Below are positions 10,536 through 21,339 of a stretch of DNA of 64,000 nt, one piece after another. The position numbers and the translations under genes were made by a program. Position 1 is the stretch's first letter; the number at the start of each line of letters is the position of its first letter. The notes beneath the pieces are model-generated. The model did no database searches and was not told the origin of the DNA. It saw only the letters and a list, made by a program, of their open reading frames with translations. Source of the stretch: Lepidostoma basale (Eukaryota; Arthropoda; Insecta; Trichoptera; Lepidostomatidae); NCBI GenBank assembly GCA_022606425.2, contig JAHDVF020000508.1, positions 496,001-560,000 of the forward strand, read 5' to 3'.

Positions 10536-11664
10536 TTATTTAATTGGTTACTAAGCTTTTTGCTCCTTGCTGACGTTTATCTCAAGGATTATACTGTTTA
10601 TTTAAGGTATTACTGAAGTGATTTTTTATTGCATCAATATAAATATAAAACAAAGTGGTGTTAGTTACGAAATTTTGAACTCAATAACGGCTGGACCGAT
10701 TTTGATGATCTTCGATTTGTGGGATTTGTCTCCGTCCCGAATAGCAGAATTACTATTAAAACATCGACCCGAGTGTTTCCCATCCAGCAAATATAATAGT
10801 TTAACAGAAAGTAGTGCAACAATGCTACGCGAATCATTTCGACTCGCTTCAATAAAGCAAATCCCTTGCTGCCATGTAAATTACATTCATATCAATGTAA
10901 TTCAAATACTTTTCATTTTTATTTTTGCACATAGCCCTTATGAAGCTCATTACAGAGTGAAACTGGTTGGCGCTCATTACTTAAAAATAAAGTGGTTTTA
11001 TAAAAATTGGTTTATATATTTTTAAATTATATATATTTTTTTAGTTAATCCAAAGTATTGATGCAGTATATAACTAAATTAGTTTTTTTTTATCAAATCT
11101 AATGATATTCAATTAGATGACACATTTTTATTTCTTGAGGAACCTTAGTTATGTTTTTATGCTGGTTGCCAACCTTTGCAATGGTTTTCGTAGCCTTTTA
11201 TCATTTATATAAATTTGTACAAATATATTTATATATTTAAATATGTTTAATTCATTCTTTTCTTTCTTTCAGGTAAGAAAGTCTTCATATGAGTAAAATG
11301 GCAGTAATGCAGATGGTAAAAGTATATGCAGTATATGATAAAACTAATAACCAAATGGTAAGTCTACATATTTCTATATTCAACAGTTAAAATTATTGTG
11401 ATTGGAACCGATATTATAATACTAACATAACAATATTTTGTGATGAGGCCATGCCAGGGAAGTATCTAAAGATATTTTTAAATTATTATTTTTAATCAGA
11501 AGATATTGCTTTATTAACATATGTATTATGTAAGAGATAAGCGTGGAATGATAGATGGAAGCAGAATAGTGGGAAAGTGTAGTCATAAAATATACAAGAA
11601 TATGTTAATGTTCTTACGCAGCTAATTAGCAAAATGATTAATTAAATTGTAAAAGTCCAACAAC
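10536..11664. other. Mostly unassigned; Helitron-like phrase inside
   Basis: Contains GAACTCAATAACGGCTGGAC followed by CGATTTTGATGATC at 10677-10711, a phrase common in insect Helitron-type elements. No Helitron ends were found. 11035-11664 is AT-rich with nothing supported. Confidence 0.35.
10655..10800 (+). mobile_element. Possible Helitron-derived fragment
   Basis: TTAGTTACGAAATTTTG, AACGGCTGGACCGATTTTGA and the following ~60 bp resemble nonautonomous Helitron sequence from insects. No TC or CTRR terminus could be placed. Confidence 0.4.
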
Positions 11665-11790
11665 AAACCTTCACGCGATTTCCCCGCAGGGGTAGTCAGA
11701 GAGAATGTACTGCCACGCTATTCTATCTTGTCACACCTCTCTGGCTTCTCTAGATTCCTCCACATTCATAGTCCAAGTTTATAAATTGGC
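11665..11790 (-). mobile_element. A-LINE 3' scrap
   Basis: TTCACGCGATTTCCCCGCAG, GGGTAGTCAGAGAGAATG and the CCTCCACATTCATA region. The hairpin reads CCCCTGCGGGG on the minus strand. Confidence 0.75.
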
Positions 11791-11916
11791 GTCTCTGCTC
11801 AATTTTAAAAAATTTTGGCCCCAAACTCTCTGAATTTTTCGTCAAATACCGTTCTTTGGGTCATGACAGAAGGAAGACTAATCAGGGAATAAATAATTTA
11901 TTGTTACTAGAATAAT

Positions 11917-12155
11917 GATTATTATTATTATTATTTTGTTGAATCACTCTTTACATCATTACAGCGCAAGCCAAATCAATGTAAAGGGTATAGCTATCAT
12001 TTTGATTCTCGTGGCAGTGATAGATATATTATTGTCACTTGAATTCTGCACCAGACCAAAGACAGTGTGACAATCACACTGCCATCGCCGGGAATTGAAC
12101 CCGGGACCTTCGTGGTGGCAGTCAAAGCACTCCCCATGCGGCCACGATTGAGATT
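11917..12155 (-). mobile_element. SINE-1 copy with ATT tail
   Basis: Uninterrupted copy. ATT repeats and TTTTGTTGAATCACTC at its 3' end, GCGCAAGCCAAATCAATG, then the tRNA-like head with B-box GGTTCAATTCC. The A-box (TGGCCGCATGG) is slightly decayed. It is not a functional tRNA: the acceptor and anticodon stems do not fold well. Confidence 0.85.
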
Positions 12156-12186
12156 TATTTGTTTGTTTCTTGGGTATGTTGGCGTC

Positions 12187-12525
12187 TTCTTCTTCTTCCT
12201 CAGCCTGGACAAAGGCCTCCTCCATTTGCTTCCATGTCATTCTGTCCTGTGCAGACTGCATCTAGGTTATTCCGAGTTCAGATCATCTTTCTACCGTAGA
12301 TGCGGTCGCCTTGCACTTCTCTTCGCCGTCCACGGTCTCCAAGTCAGCAGTCTTCTTGTCCATTTTTCATCTGAGCTTCTGGCTACGTGACCCGCCCATT
12401 GCCATTTTAGAGTCGCAACCCGGTGGATGATGTCAGTGAACTTCGTTTTTTCTCTCACCGTATCGTTTCTGACTCTGCCTCTTAGGCTTATTCCTAACAT
12501 GGCTCTTTCCATCGTTGGCGTAAAT
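12187..12525 (-). mobile_element. W-LINE 3' end
   Basis: Minus strand encodes MERAMLGISLRGRVRNDT, HRVATLKWQWAGHVARS, RWTRRLLTWRPWT..RS then QDRMTWKQMEEAFVQAE..EE. TTC repeats at 12187 are the GAA tail. Confidence 0.85.
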
Positions 12526-13017
12526 GCCGCAATAGTCGAGTCGAGATACGACGAAAGAATTGATGGGATACTTATAGAGATACCTTGTCTATATATATAG
12601 AATGTGATTATCCATAAATTCTAGGGTATTTTATATAATCGCTCATTGCTAACGAAATCCCAAACCGCCGTGATTCTAGGAAATCGGTCGGATTCCCGTG
12701 TACCGGACATTCACGGGAGATGTGTTTAGTGTTGAGATAGATGGGAGGTAACAAAGGAGGCGGCGTGACACCTCGGAAGTGTTATCCTCTGCGCTTCCGC
12801 GAAGTGCCAAACAATCCTCTTAATGCGAATACGCCGCCTGTGCGTGTGCGGTCCATGGGAAATCCTGTCTGATCATCTCTAGTAGTACCTACCTAAATAT
12901 ATTCAGGTACTTAATCATTTTTAAACCTGCCATTATGTTATGATATGTAATAGAAAGAAGAGGATACAAATGTACATTTATACATTTATCAATAACTAAC
13001 TTAAACGTGAAACTTGA
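12526..13017. other. No gene; island 12660-12880
   Basis: GC-richer stretch with GGAGGCGGCGTGACACC and CGCCGCCTGTGCGTGTGCGG. No match to window repeats; function unknown. Confidence 0.35.
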
Positions 13018-13489
13018 AACTCAGCCAGAGAATGATCAAATGCTATGTGTGGTCTGTTTTATTGTACGGGTGTGAAACTTGAACCCTGAAAGTTAACTCA
13101 ATGAACAGACTGGAAGCATTTGAAATGTGGCTCCATCGCCGAATGCTCAGAGTTCCCTGGGCAAACATGGTTACCAATACCGAAGTCCTGAGGCGAGCTA
13201 GAGTTGACAGGGAATTGTTATCAACTATCAAGGTTCGAACGATCTCATATCTGGGTCATATACTGCGTGGGGAAAAGTACCACCTTCTCCAACTGATATT
13301 GGAGGGAAAAATTGAGGGACGCCGAGGGCCCGGAAGGAGACAAATGTCCTGGCTGCGAAACGTGAGGGAGTGGACCGGCATCCGAAGTGTGGAGGAGCTG
13401 TTCCGAGCGGCGCAGGACAGGGACAGGTTCGCCGAGGTGATCGCCAACGTTGGGGGGGGATCCGACAGGGCACTTGAAGAAGAAGAATA
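13018..13489 (+). mobile_element. R-LINE 3' end
   Basis: Encodes RMIKCYVWSVLLYGCET, NRLEAFEMWLHRRMLRVPW, LLSTIKVRTISYLGHILRG and GRRGPGRRQMSWLRNV, ending FAEVIANVGG..TG. Tail GAAGAAGAAGAATAA abuts the TTAG end of the next A-LINE, tail to tail. One in-frame stop follows CET. Confidence 0.9.
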
Positions 13490-14155
13490 ACTAACTAATT
13501 AACCATCACATCGTCTTCCCGAAAAGGTAGACAGAACGATTGGTCTGCCATATTGTTGTCCTGGCATACCTCTTTCGGTTCAAACATTCGATTTCTCCGA
13601 CTCCTTACGTGGCCGACATTTTATATTTGATTGACTTGATTTTACCACGTTTTATCCGGTCTTTCTCTATTTCTAATTCCATTTACATCGTTAACATGTA
13701 CTTTTTTACCTATTGATGGTTGAGCTATTAGTTTTGTAAAACTCCATATTAGTAATTTAATAATAGTAAACACGATTGTTTAGTGGTTTTACTTGGATTT
13801 AATTTATATAAATTATATAAATTGTGACAAATTTGTTTCGCCTGAGTTTGAGAATGCCCTTGCAAGGCGAAACAAATTTGTCACAATTTATATAAATTAA
13901 ATCCAAGTAAAACCACTAAACAATCGTGTTTAATATTATTAAAATACTTTTTTACCATTCATTCTTTCCAGGTATTCAAACCATCTTGATGTTACTGTTA
14001 TTATTTTGTTCATAACACTTTTATTCACAGTGCATTCACTTCTTATATTTGCATTTGGTTCTCCATCGTATACAGATTTATAACTCATTCGTCTTAGAGA
14101 TCTCATTTGTACTGCATTTATTCAACTCTTATCCTTATTTTGACAGTTCCACAAT
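13490..14155 (-). mobile_element. A-LINE, split by fold-back FB-F
   Basis: 3' part at 13490-13710 (TTAG tail, decayed GRPRKTWHDQ region) and 5' part at 13945-14155 (RMSYKSVYDGEPNANIRSEC-like). FB-F lies between with a 12-bp duplication. Confidence 0.8.
13711..13944. repeat. FB-F fold-back repeat, 234 bp
   Basis: Flanked by TACTTTTTTACC (13699-13710, 13945-13956). Arms: TAAACACGATTGTTTAGTGG to TTTGTTTCGCCT, and AGGCGAAACAAATTTG to CCACTAAACAATCGTGTTTA. The left arm has one extra TTATATAAA unit. The loop TTTGAGAATGCCCTTGCAAGGCGAAAC carries the TGANAATG..CGAAAC motif. Confidence 0.85.
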
Positions 14156-14335
14156 AACTAACTAACTAACCATCACACCGTTTTCTCCGAGTGGTAGATA
14201 GATAGAACTTCAGCTGTAAGCCTTACAGCTGAGGAAACCACCTATCATACATTGTTTTTACACCCATTCTTCTTAATGATTGCGTTTCAACAGCATTCAT
14301 TTATTATCATTTCTTTATGAATGTTGAGGAACAAG
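14156..14335 (-). mobile_element. A-LINE scraps
   Basis: TTAG tail and last ~45 nt at 14156-14212. The following CATTCTTCTTAATGATTGCG stretch resembles the MRSLRRMC region. A perfect small inverted repeat CAGCTGTAAG-CC-TTACAGCTG lies at 14211-14236. Confidence 0.55.
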
Positions 14336-15029
14336 TGAAATATGTCAAGAAAGAACACTGTGGTCCATTCTTTCATCTTTCATGATGGTAACTAGTTTTT
14401 ATTTTAGTTATCACAAGGATATTGTTTATGGTTTCACAGAATCTCAACTATCCAATGGAAAGTACCCAAACTATGAAAGAGTGCTCTCTATGTCACCTGG
14501 GACATGGGTGTAAATTTTTTAAAAACTCGACAACCTCACGTATTTTAAATACCTTCTGAGAACGCATTTTACAAATGCCAAGGAATTCTTCTGTTTCAGT
14601 GATAGTGCTAAAAAAAACGCAATAAAATATTTGTTTAAAAATAATGCCAAAGAGACTACGGAATGTTATGGGTAACCATAGTATGCTTAGACTTGTAGGG
14701 AACATTTTTTTTTACAAATTTCTTTAAATTTTGTGTTTTTGTACCAACCCTTTATGAATCAAAGTGAATCATTTTACTTGCAAAGGAAGGATAAAGTTAG
14801 ATATCTGCAAGAATGTATAGTAAATATTTATATTATAGATACCAAATTGCAGATATAAGAAGACTGTGCGAAAGAACACTTGTCTAGCCTCTTTTACACA
14901 CATACAACGTATCATACATGCACGGCGAATTCATATCCTCATGTTGCGACATTATGATCAGAAATTGAAATCAATAAATTATTTACTTTCGTATGAAGCA
15001 CTTAATTGGTGGTGTGGTGTTAATAAAAA
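14336..15029. other. No recognisable feature
   Basis: AT-rich, no ORF with family resemblance and no repeat match. Confidence 0.4.
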
Positions 15030-15165
15030 TATTTTATAAAATTAAACGAAGTTATTTTTATTTACTACTTCCACTTATCGTCTTTATTTCGACAATGACC
15101 CAGTGATAGTTGGTATCGACAGACTGGTCCCACTGGTCCCAGTCTGTCGATGCCAGCTAACCGAA
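15030..15165. repeat. FB-C partial fold-back
   Basis: ACTTCCACTTATCGTCTTTATTTCG and the palindrome CGACAGACTGGTCCC / CCAGTCTGTCGATGCCAG, then CGAAACCGG. It matches the core of 50283-50545 but the right arm is cut by the R-LINE. Confidence 0.7.
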
Positions 15166-15668
15166 ACCGGTTAGACATTTGTCTTCTACCGGGCCCTCGG
15201 CGTCCCTCAAATTTCCCCTCCAATATCAGTTGGAGAAGGTGGTACTTTTCCCCACAAAGTATATGACCCAGATGTGAGATCTTTCGAACCTTGATAGTTG
15301 ATAACAGTTTCCTGTCAACTCTGGCCCGCCTCAGGACTTCGGTATTGGTAACCATGTCTGTCCAGGGGACTCTGAGCATTCGGCGATGGAGCCACATTTC
15401 AAATGGTTCCAGTCTGTTCACTGAGTTGACTTTATAATAAAACAGACCACACATAGCATTTAATCATTCTCTGGCGGAGTTTCAAGTTTAAATTATCATT
15501 GCAGAAGAGTGATTTCATTATATTAAACGTAGCTCTTGCTGCCTCCATTCTGCATTTTATCTCTAAATCTGGGTCAAGAGATAACGTAGTATGCTGCCGA
15601 GGTATTTAAATTTTTCCACCCTTTCAACGTTACGGCCGTTCAAATGCAATACTGACCCACAGTAGTCA
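15166..15668 (-). mobile_element. R-LINE internal fragment
   Basis: Minus strand encodes DPDLEIKCRMEAARATFNIM, LRQRMIKCYVWSV, NRLEPFEMWLHRRMLRVPW, LLSTIKVRKISHLGHILCG and GRRGPGRRQMS. The 3' end is missing and fused to FB-C. Frameshifts upstream. Confidence 0.85.
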
Positions 15669-16059
15669 AGCCGTTTTTAAATATATTATTTTTATTATAT
15701 AATTGATTTTATTACTTAGAACTTATTCAAATGATCCTGTGCCATCATAAATTAGCTCGCTGATTACACATCTTATGTCGGAATTCGATACCAATTAAAA
15801 ACAAATTAATAACCCGTGCAGCCATATCGGGGACATTTGTACGTTGTTGTGGAAAAATAAATAGTGACTTAATATTTGAAACGGCTCGGGTCCATTCTGC
15901 CATCGCCTTCTTCGGACCTTGGCGGCCCGAATATTGGACGTAACGAGTCGATAAATTATACTGCCTGTCTGTCCGGACTCGCCGGTTCGGGACACCACGT
16001 GTCATCTAGGGGAGAAAAACCTTTGTTTCACAATCTAAATAAACAAAAATAAGCAGAAG
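15669..16059. other. No gene; island 15740-16010
   Basis: GC-richer, single-copy in the window (GGACCTTGGCGGCCCG, CGGACTCGCCGGTTCGGG). Candidate conserved noncoding DNA; nothing coding. Confidence 0.35.
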
Positions 16060-16112
16060 AAGGATGAGAGCAGAATAAATGCAGTAGAGATAAGATCCCT
16101 TAGACTCTCTAC
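16060..16112 (+). mobile_element. A-LINE scrap
   Basis: AGAAGAAGGATGAGAGCAG to GATCCCTTAGACT, the KKDESRINAVEMRSLR region. Confidence 0.6.
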
Positions 16113-16345
16113 TTATAGTACAAAAATGTTAATCTTTACCAAACTGTTCTCGAATATTTTTTTTTAAATTGTCTTCTGTTTTTCTTTTTTCTGACTTACT
16201 CTTATTTGTTTTCTTGTTATATTATTTGTAAATATGTTTTTTTAAATTGTTAATTTTATTTTTGTGGTTATAAACGATTTGGATGTGTTTCTGTAATGTT
16301 TATAATTTTTTTGAATAAATTGAATTGAATTGAATTGAAAATGTA
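16113..16345 (+). mobile_element. LINE 3' UTR with GAATT tail
   Basis: T-rich 3' UTR ending GAATAAATTGAATTGAATTG. The pentanucleotide tail is typical of CR1/Jockey-type ends. No coding part remains. Confidence 0.5.
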
Positions 16346-16391
16346 TGTATGGTAAAAGGAATGTAGAGCGGAAGAAAATATTATGAAAAGA

Positions 16392-16500
16392 TTCTTCCGA
16401 CTTCTAGCATGGCCGACCTTTAAAATTTGATTTATTTGGTCATGCCATGTTTTCCTCGGTCTTCCTCGATTCCGTCCTCCTTTGGTTGACGCATACGTAT
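16392..16500 (-). mobile_element. A-LINE scrap
   Basis: Minus strand RGRPRKTWHDQIN region with QILKVGHARSRK. The 3' end is missing. Confidence 0.6.
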
Positions 16501-16503
16501 ACT

Positions 16504-17234
16504 GTTTTTTTTTTATACATCAGGTCTTTAGAACCCAATTACTGTACACATTTTACATTTACAAAAATAACACAGACATGTTAAAATAAAACACATATAT
16601 CAGCAATTGTGGTATGTACCTATATGATCCTTAAAGGACGCATAGGTCATTCGGAGAATGTCCACATCGACTGACACCTCATTCAAGAGCACCATACCCT
16701 CGGTCATTGAATGCTGCGCCATGACATTCGTTCTGCTATGCGGTATGCACAACAGATCGTGTCTTCTAGCGCGAGCATACCTGTCCGGTGCATTGAGGCC
16801 ATAAAACTCTAAGAAGTATGGGCTATCAATGAGGTTACGGAGTATTTTAAATCCTAAGATCATCAGTGTACCTTTTCTTCTTGATTCGATTGCAATTTTA
16901 TACGGTCATCAATAGACTGGATTCTCAAAAATAGCATAAATTTAGATCATCTGCAAATAGCAGACAGATGCCGTGCCAAATGCAGTCTTAAATGTCATTT
17001 ATTAGGATAAGGGATAACAATGGTCCAAGGTTCGATCCTTGCGGAATACCCGATAATGCGGGGAATTACATCCACCAATCCTAACAAATTGACTCCTGGA
17101 GTTTAGGTATGACGCACAGAGATTCAGCAGTGAGACACTGAAACCCAAATGATGCATCTTTCTTAAGAGTACATCGTGGTCCACCCGATCAAATGCTTGA
17201 TCTGAGAGTGAATGTTTTGGTAAATTAACATTTT
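16504..17234 (-). mobile_element. CR1-a copy with two internal deletions
   Basis: Same family as 39781-41875. 3' end with poly-A (T run at 16504) and 3' UTR, C-terminal MILGFKILRNLID to FKDHIGTYHNC intact. At about 16886 roughly 490 bp are missing, joining at GATTCGA. At about 17195 another ~140 bp are missing. Remaining palm sequence includes DQAFDRVDHDVLL-like codons. Confidence 0.85.
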
Positions 17235-17614
17235 GTCAGTTACATGATTCACTTCTACTGTACATATTTAAGTATTCGTTAGTATGTGAATATTAACCGT
17301 CGAGTGTTTACCATAGATAAAGAGTTATCAATAATCTATGTTAATCAAACACTGTTGATAAACGACAAACAATTAATAATCTCGGAATATTGTATGCAAT
17401 CGATTGTAGTTACGCAAATTTGTCAGGAATGTTGGCGCCAATTAAAATGCAATTATTCACTGATAAACAGATAACGTTAAGTATGTCGTTATCTGATAAT
17501 TCCATCTGTGGGTACTCTCGATATTGATATGTTTACTTGTGATATCTCTCTGTTTGGAATATACTCGTATAGGGTATATTGTATGTTATTTAAAAACGAT
17601 CAATAATGATTAAA
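17235..17614. other. No recognisable feature
   Basis: AT-rich; no repeat match, no ORF worth keeping. Confidence 0.4.
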
Positions 17615-18070
17615 ATAACTAACTAACTAACTAAACATCACGCCATCTCCCTGAAAGGGTAGGCAGAAAGAATGGACTATCACACTTTTACTGATGCGGC
17701 ACTTCATCCTTCTCTTTTCGCTCCGCGGGAGCCGCGGTGTGATGGGTTGCGAACCTCATCGCCACCAATAGGCATCTCCCGCGCACACTTTGATCGTGCA
17801 ATACCCACAAAATAAATCTAAAATAAATAATATAAACAACAATGATATAAAATAAAATAACAAAATAAAAATAATTTAACACAAAATGTTCTTTTTAGAT
17901 GGTGCACATATTGTCTATTTAATTTATGTTCCACGAATCCGTCGTTTTTTTAATTTAGCACATAATGTTTTTTTCGATGTTGCACATGTTGACATGGACG
18001 ATCCGGACTTTTGTGTTTATTTAATTTATGTTACACGTATCCACCGTTTTTTAAATTAGCTGTAATTAGG
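17615..18070 (-). mobile_element. SINE-3 copy 2 with A-LINE-type tail
   Basis: Plus strand begins TAACTAACTAACTAAACATC, CATCTCCCTGAAAGGGTAGG (A-LINE-like end) then ACTGATGCGGCACTTC, GGTTGCGAACCTCATCGCC and an AT-rich 5' part. The terminal hairpin reads CCCTTTCAGGG where A-LINE has CCCCTTCGGGG, a paired change. Confidence 0.75.
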
Positions 18071-18109
18071 CACTTAACCAGCAATTAACATATTTATATA
18101 AAAAAATAC

Positions 18110-18525
18110 TTTGGACCTTGAAAGTTAACCCAATGAACAGACTGGAAGCATTTGAAATGTGGCTCCATCGCCGAATGCTCAGAGTTCCCTGGACAGACAT
18201 GGTTACCAATACCTGAGGCGAGTAAGAGTTGACAGGGAACTGTTGTCAACTATCAAGGTTCGAAAGATCTCACATCTGGGTCATATACTGTGTGGGGAAA
18301 AGTACCACCTTCTCCAACTGATATTGGAGGAGAAAATTGAGGGACGCCGAGGGCCCGGAAGGAGACAAATGTCCTGGCTGCGAAACGTGAAGAAGAGGAC
18401 TGGCATCCGAAGTGTGGAGGAACTGTTCCGAGCGGCGCGCGGCGCAGGACAGGGACAGGTTCGCCGAGGTGATCGCCAACGTCGGGGGGACCCGACAGGG
18501 CACTTGAAAAAGAAGAAGATATAAA
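18110..18525 (+). mobile_element. R-LINE 3' end
   Basis: NRLEAFEMWLHRRMLRVPW, then a short deletion, RVDRELLSTIKVRKISHLGH, GRRGPGRRQMSWLRNV, and GGDPTGHLKKKK with AGAAGAAGA tail. A CGCGCGG insertion duplicates part of AARGAG. Confidence 0.9.
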
Positions 18526-18554
18526 AATATGTTATGAGCAAAAGTTAAAAACAT

Positions 18555-18750
18555 GTTATGATCAAATAAATCAAATATTGAATGTCGGCCATGCGAGGAG
18601 TCAGAGAAATCGACGCGCGTGCATGACACAATGTATGAATGTTGAGGAAGCGTGAGAAATATGTCAGGATAAAAAATGTGGCAATCCATTATTTCTGCCT
18701 AACCTTCGGTGAGACGGTGTGATGGTTAGTTAGTTAGTTAGTTTAATATA
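18555..18750 (+). mobile_element. A-LINE 3' end
   Basis: TTATGATCAAATAAATC..GTCGGCCATGCGAGGAG to the TTAG tail at 18725. Coding part has stops. Confidence 0.8.
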
Positions 18751-18784
18751 AAAATATGGCCGAACGGATAGTGACGTTGGTGCG

Positions 18785-18882
18785 GTAACAATGTGAATGG
18801 AGCTTTAAAAATAGTTATTGGAAACAAAAATTTATCAATGAAAGTGAAAACGGCTGTGCACAATGGAGTTCTGGTAATGCCT
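18785..18882 (+). mobile_element. A-LINE scrap
   Basis: Encodes NNVNGALKIVIGNKNLS and AVHNGVLV, the region upstream of LMYGSEAWN. Confidence 0.65.
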
Positions 18883-18983
18883 GATGGTTAGCACCAGCGT
18901 ATATTGCCTTAACCTCGTCCTGCAGGTTTTGTCTCCAGGAAAAATAATGAACTAATGAAATTGTCATAAAAATACAATATTAA

Positions 18984-19505
18984 ACTAACTAACCATCACG
19001 CCGTCTCCCCGAAGGCGTAGGCAGAAAGAATGGACTGCCACACTTTTCTTTCCTGACATATTTCTTTCGCTTCCTCAACATTCATACATCGTGTCATGCA
19101 CGCGCGTCCATTTCTCTGACTCCTCACATGGCCAACATTCAATATTTGATTTATTTTATCGTGCCACGTTTTCCTCGGTCTTCCTCTATTTCTGGTTCCA
19201 TTTACATCATTAACATATAATTTTTTTACCATTCTTTCTTCATTCATTCTTTCAATATGTCCAAACCATCTTAATGATCCTTTCATTATTTTGTTCATGA
19301 CACCATCATTCGCACCGCATTCACTTCTTATATTTTCATTCGGCACTCTATCATACACAGAGTATCCACACATTCTTCTAAGAGATCTCATTTCAACTGC
19401 ATTTATTCTACTTTCATCCTTCTTTTGCCAGTTCCATGCTTCGCTTCCATACATAAGGGTCAGTAGAAGAACACCATTGTGCACTGCCATTCTAGCTTTT
19501 TTTGA
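18984..19505 (-). mobile_element. A-LINE 3' portion with open frame
   Basis: An open minus frame covers ISKKARMAVHNGVLLLTLMY, MRSLRRMCGYSVYDRVPN, RWFGHIERMNEERMVKKLY, NRGRPRKTWHDKINQIL and SILSAYAFGETA, stop, TTAG tail. It has no start or catalytic motif, so it is a 5'-truncated copy, not a gene. Confidence 0.9.
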
Positions 19506-20017
19506 TATTATATGTACTCGTATATTTAATGTAATGCACGTTTTTCCATATTTCGCGATCCAAAGATTCATATCCCCTGATTAACAACTAAGGCGGTCTG
19601 TATCAAAGCGACACCTCTTCTATTCGGACAGGTCTGACACACTCTCGGGCCGCGGCCGTGGCGACAGGGGAGACACTCCAGATCAATTATGCCTCGGCGA
19701 TGCCTATCTGCAGCACTCCCGTCTGGGCCCTATCGTAAAATCTGTACTTTTAACAAGTTCATTTGGAAAATAAACAAATTATTTATTTTAGAATTTTTAT
19801 TCGATACAGATTCAAAAAAGAATGCTCTTTTAAACATTTTTCTGAAATTTTCAAAATGAAATAGTCTTTTTCGTTTCTTATACTCGTATTCTGTTTCACA
19901 TTGTCAAATTCAAATTGATAATTCTCAAAAGCATGAATGAAGAAATGATTCATAGAATCAATAATGTATACTTTTCATATATAATTACTGTATACTTTTC
20001 ATATATTATACAATGAC
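19506..20017. other. No gene; GC-rich island 19580-19740
   Basis: CTCTCGGGCCGCGGCCGTGG and CCCGTCTGGGCCC lie in the island. Nothing coding is supported; the rest is AT-rich. Confidence 0.35.
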
Positions 20018-20285
20018 TGTGAAGAATGCATGGAAAGAATGAATGAAGAAAGAATGGTTAAAAAATTATATGTTAATGATGTGAATGGAACCAGAAATAG
20101 AGGAAGACCGAGGAAAACGTGGCACAATAAAATAAATCAAATATTTAATATCGGCCATGTGAGGAGTCAGAGAAATCAAAATGTTGAGGAAGCGAGAGAA
20201 ATATGTCAGGAAAGAAAAGTGTGGCAGTCCATTATTTCTGCCTACCCCTTCGGGGAGACGGCGTGATGGTTAGTTAGTTAGTTAG
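20018..20285 (+). mobile_element. A-LINE 3' end
   Basis: MERMNEERMVKKLYVNDVNG, RGRPRKTWHNKINQIF, VEEAREICQERKVWQS and AYPFGETA with TTAG tail. About 8 codons around RRACMTRCM are deleted. Confidence 0.85.
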
Positions 20286-20351
20286 TTAATTCTCAAAACT
20301 CAATGTTGAAATAAAAAATATTTTTTGATTTAAAATGTATAATTCATTTTA

Positions 20352-20640
20352 TAACTAAATAACCATCATGCCGTATCCCCGAAGGGGTAGGCAAAAAAAT
20401 GGACCGCACACAGTTCTTTCTTGACATACTTCCTCGCTTCCTCGACATTCATTCATCGTGTCATGTACGCACTTTGATTTCTCCGACGCCTTACGTGGCC
20501 GACATTCAATATTTGTATAATTTGATTGTGCCACGCTTTCTTCGGTCCTGCTCTATTTCTAGTCCCATTTACGTTGTTAACATATAGGTATATTTTTTTA
20601 CCATTCTTTCTTCATTAATTATTTCCATGTGTTCAAACCG
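20352..20640 (-). mobile_element. A-LINE 3' end
   Basis: TAACTAAATAACCATC tail, CCCCGAAGGGG hairpin, decayed REVCQER..TWHDQI region to ERM at 20640. Confidence 0.8.
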
Positions 20641-20654
20641 TAAGGAAGTAGTAA

Positions 20655-21055
20655 AATTGCCATAGAAATGAGATCGTTAAAAAGAATGTGCAAAAATGTA
20701 TGATAGGCAGCTGAACGAAGAAGTAAGAAAGGAACGTAAAACGGATAAATGCGTCCAAAATAAAATTAAGAAAGATAAGATGGTCTGGACATATGGAACG
20801 AATGAAAGAGGGATGAATATTTAAAAAGATATATACTAATAGTGTGAATATAAAAAAGAAAAGACATGGCATGATCAAGTTAATAAGTTAATAAAAGGCG
20901 GCCATATTCGAAGTCTGAACAATAAACGAGCATACGTGTCACGGTGTGTGAATATAGAAGAGGAACGAGAGTTATGTCAGGATATAACAGTGTGGCGGTC
21001 CATCATTTGCCTACTGCTCCAGGGAAATGGCGTGATGGTTAATTAGTTTGTTGGT
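20655..21055 (+). mobile_element. Old A-LINE copy
   Basis: Recognisable AIEMRSLKRMCKNV, IRWSGHMERMKEG, GMTKLISZ..KGGHIRSLNNKRAYV and ELCQDITVWRS in shifting frames. One of the most diverged copies; the tail is only TTAATTAG. Confidence 0.7.
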
Positions 21056-21339
21056 TTGTTTAACTCTAACAGTTGTGTTATTGTTATGTAATCACGTCAA
21101 TCATTCTCAGGTTTTGCCCATTCCAAGTTGGACATCATCCATCTAGTACTAGGCCGTAATCTGAGTCCAGCAGATTGAAATACATGCCTTATTTTGGCAA
21201 TCTGCAGAATTATTATGCTTCAAGGCCAGTTGATTTTTTTTGCTCTTTAATCAATGCGGTCTTTATCGATAAAACATATTACGCCCTCAATTTCCCCTTC
21301 CGTTATAACTTGAATATGATAATACGTATTAGTAATAGT
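21056..21339. other. No recognisable feature
   Basis: Single-copy AT-rich DNA with a TTTATCGATAAAAC palindrome-like word at 21251. Confidence 0.3.

Noticed and set aside
11271..11360. Possible exon after TTTCTTTCAG
   Set aside because: The following sequence has no conserved coding signal and starts GTAAG itself; no protein family resemblance.
18996..19571. 191-codon ORF as an independent gene
   Set aside because: It is the C-terminal end of an A-LINE without catalytic motifs, next to a TTAG tail.
220..21275. Shared VFIDKT-coding words near 230 (minus) and 21250 (plus) as a conserved peptide
   Set aside because: Similarity is limited to the ATCGATAAAAC word; flanks do not align and neither frame is credible.
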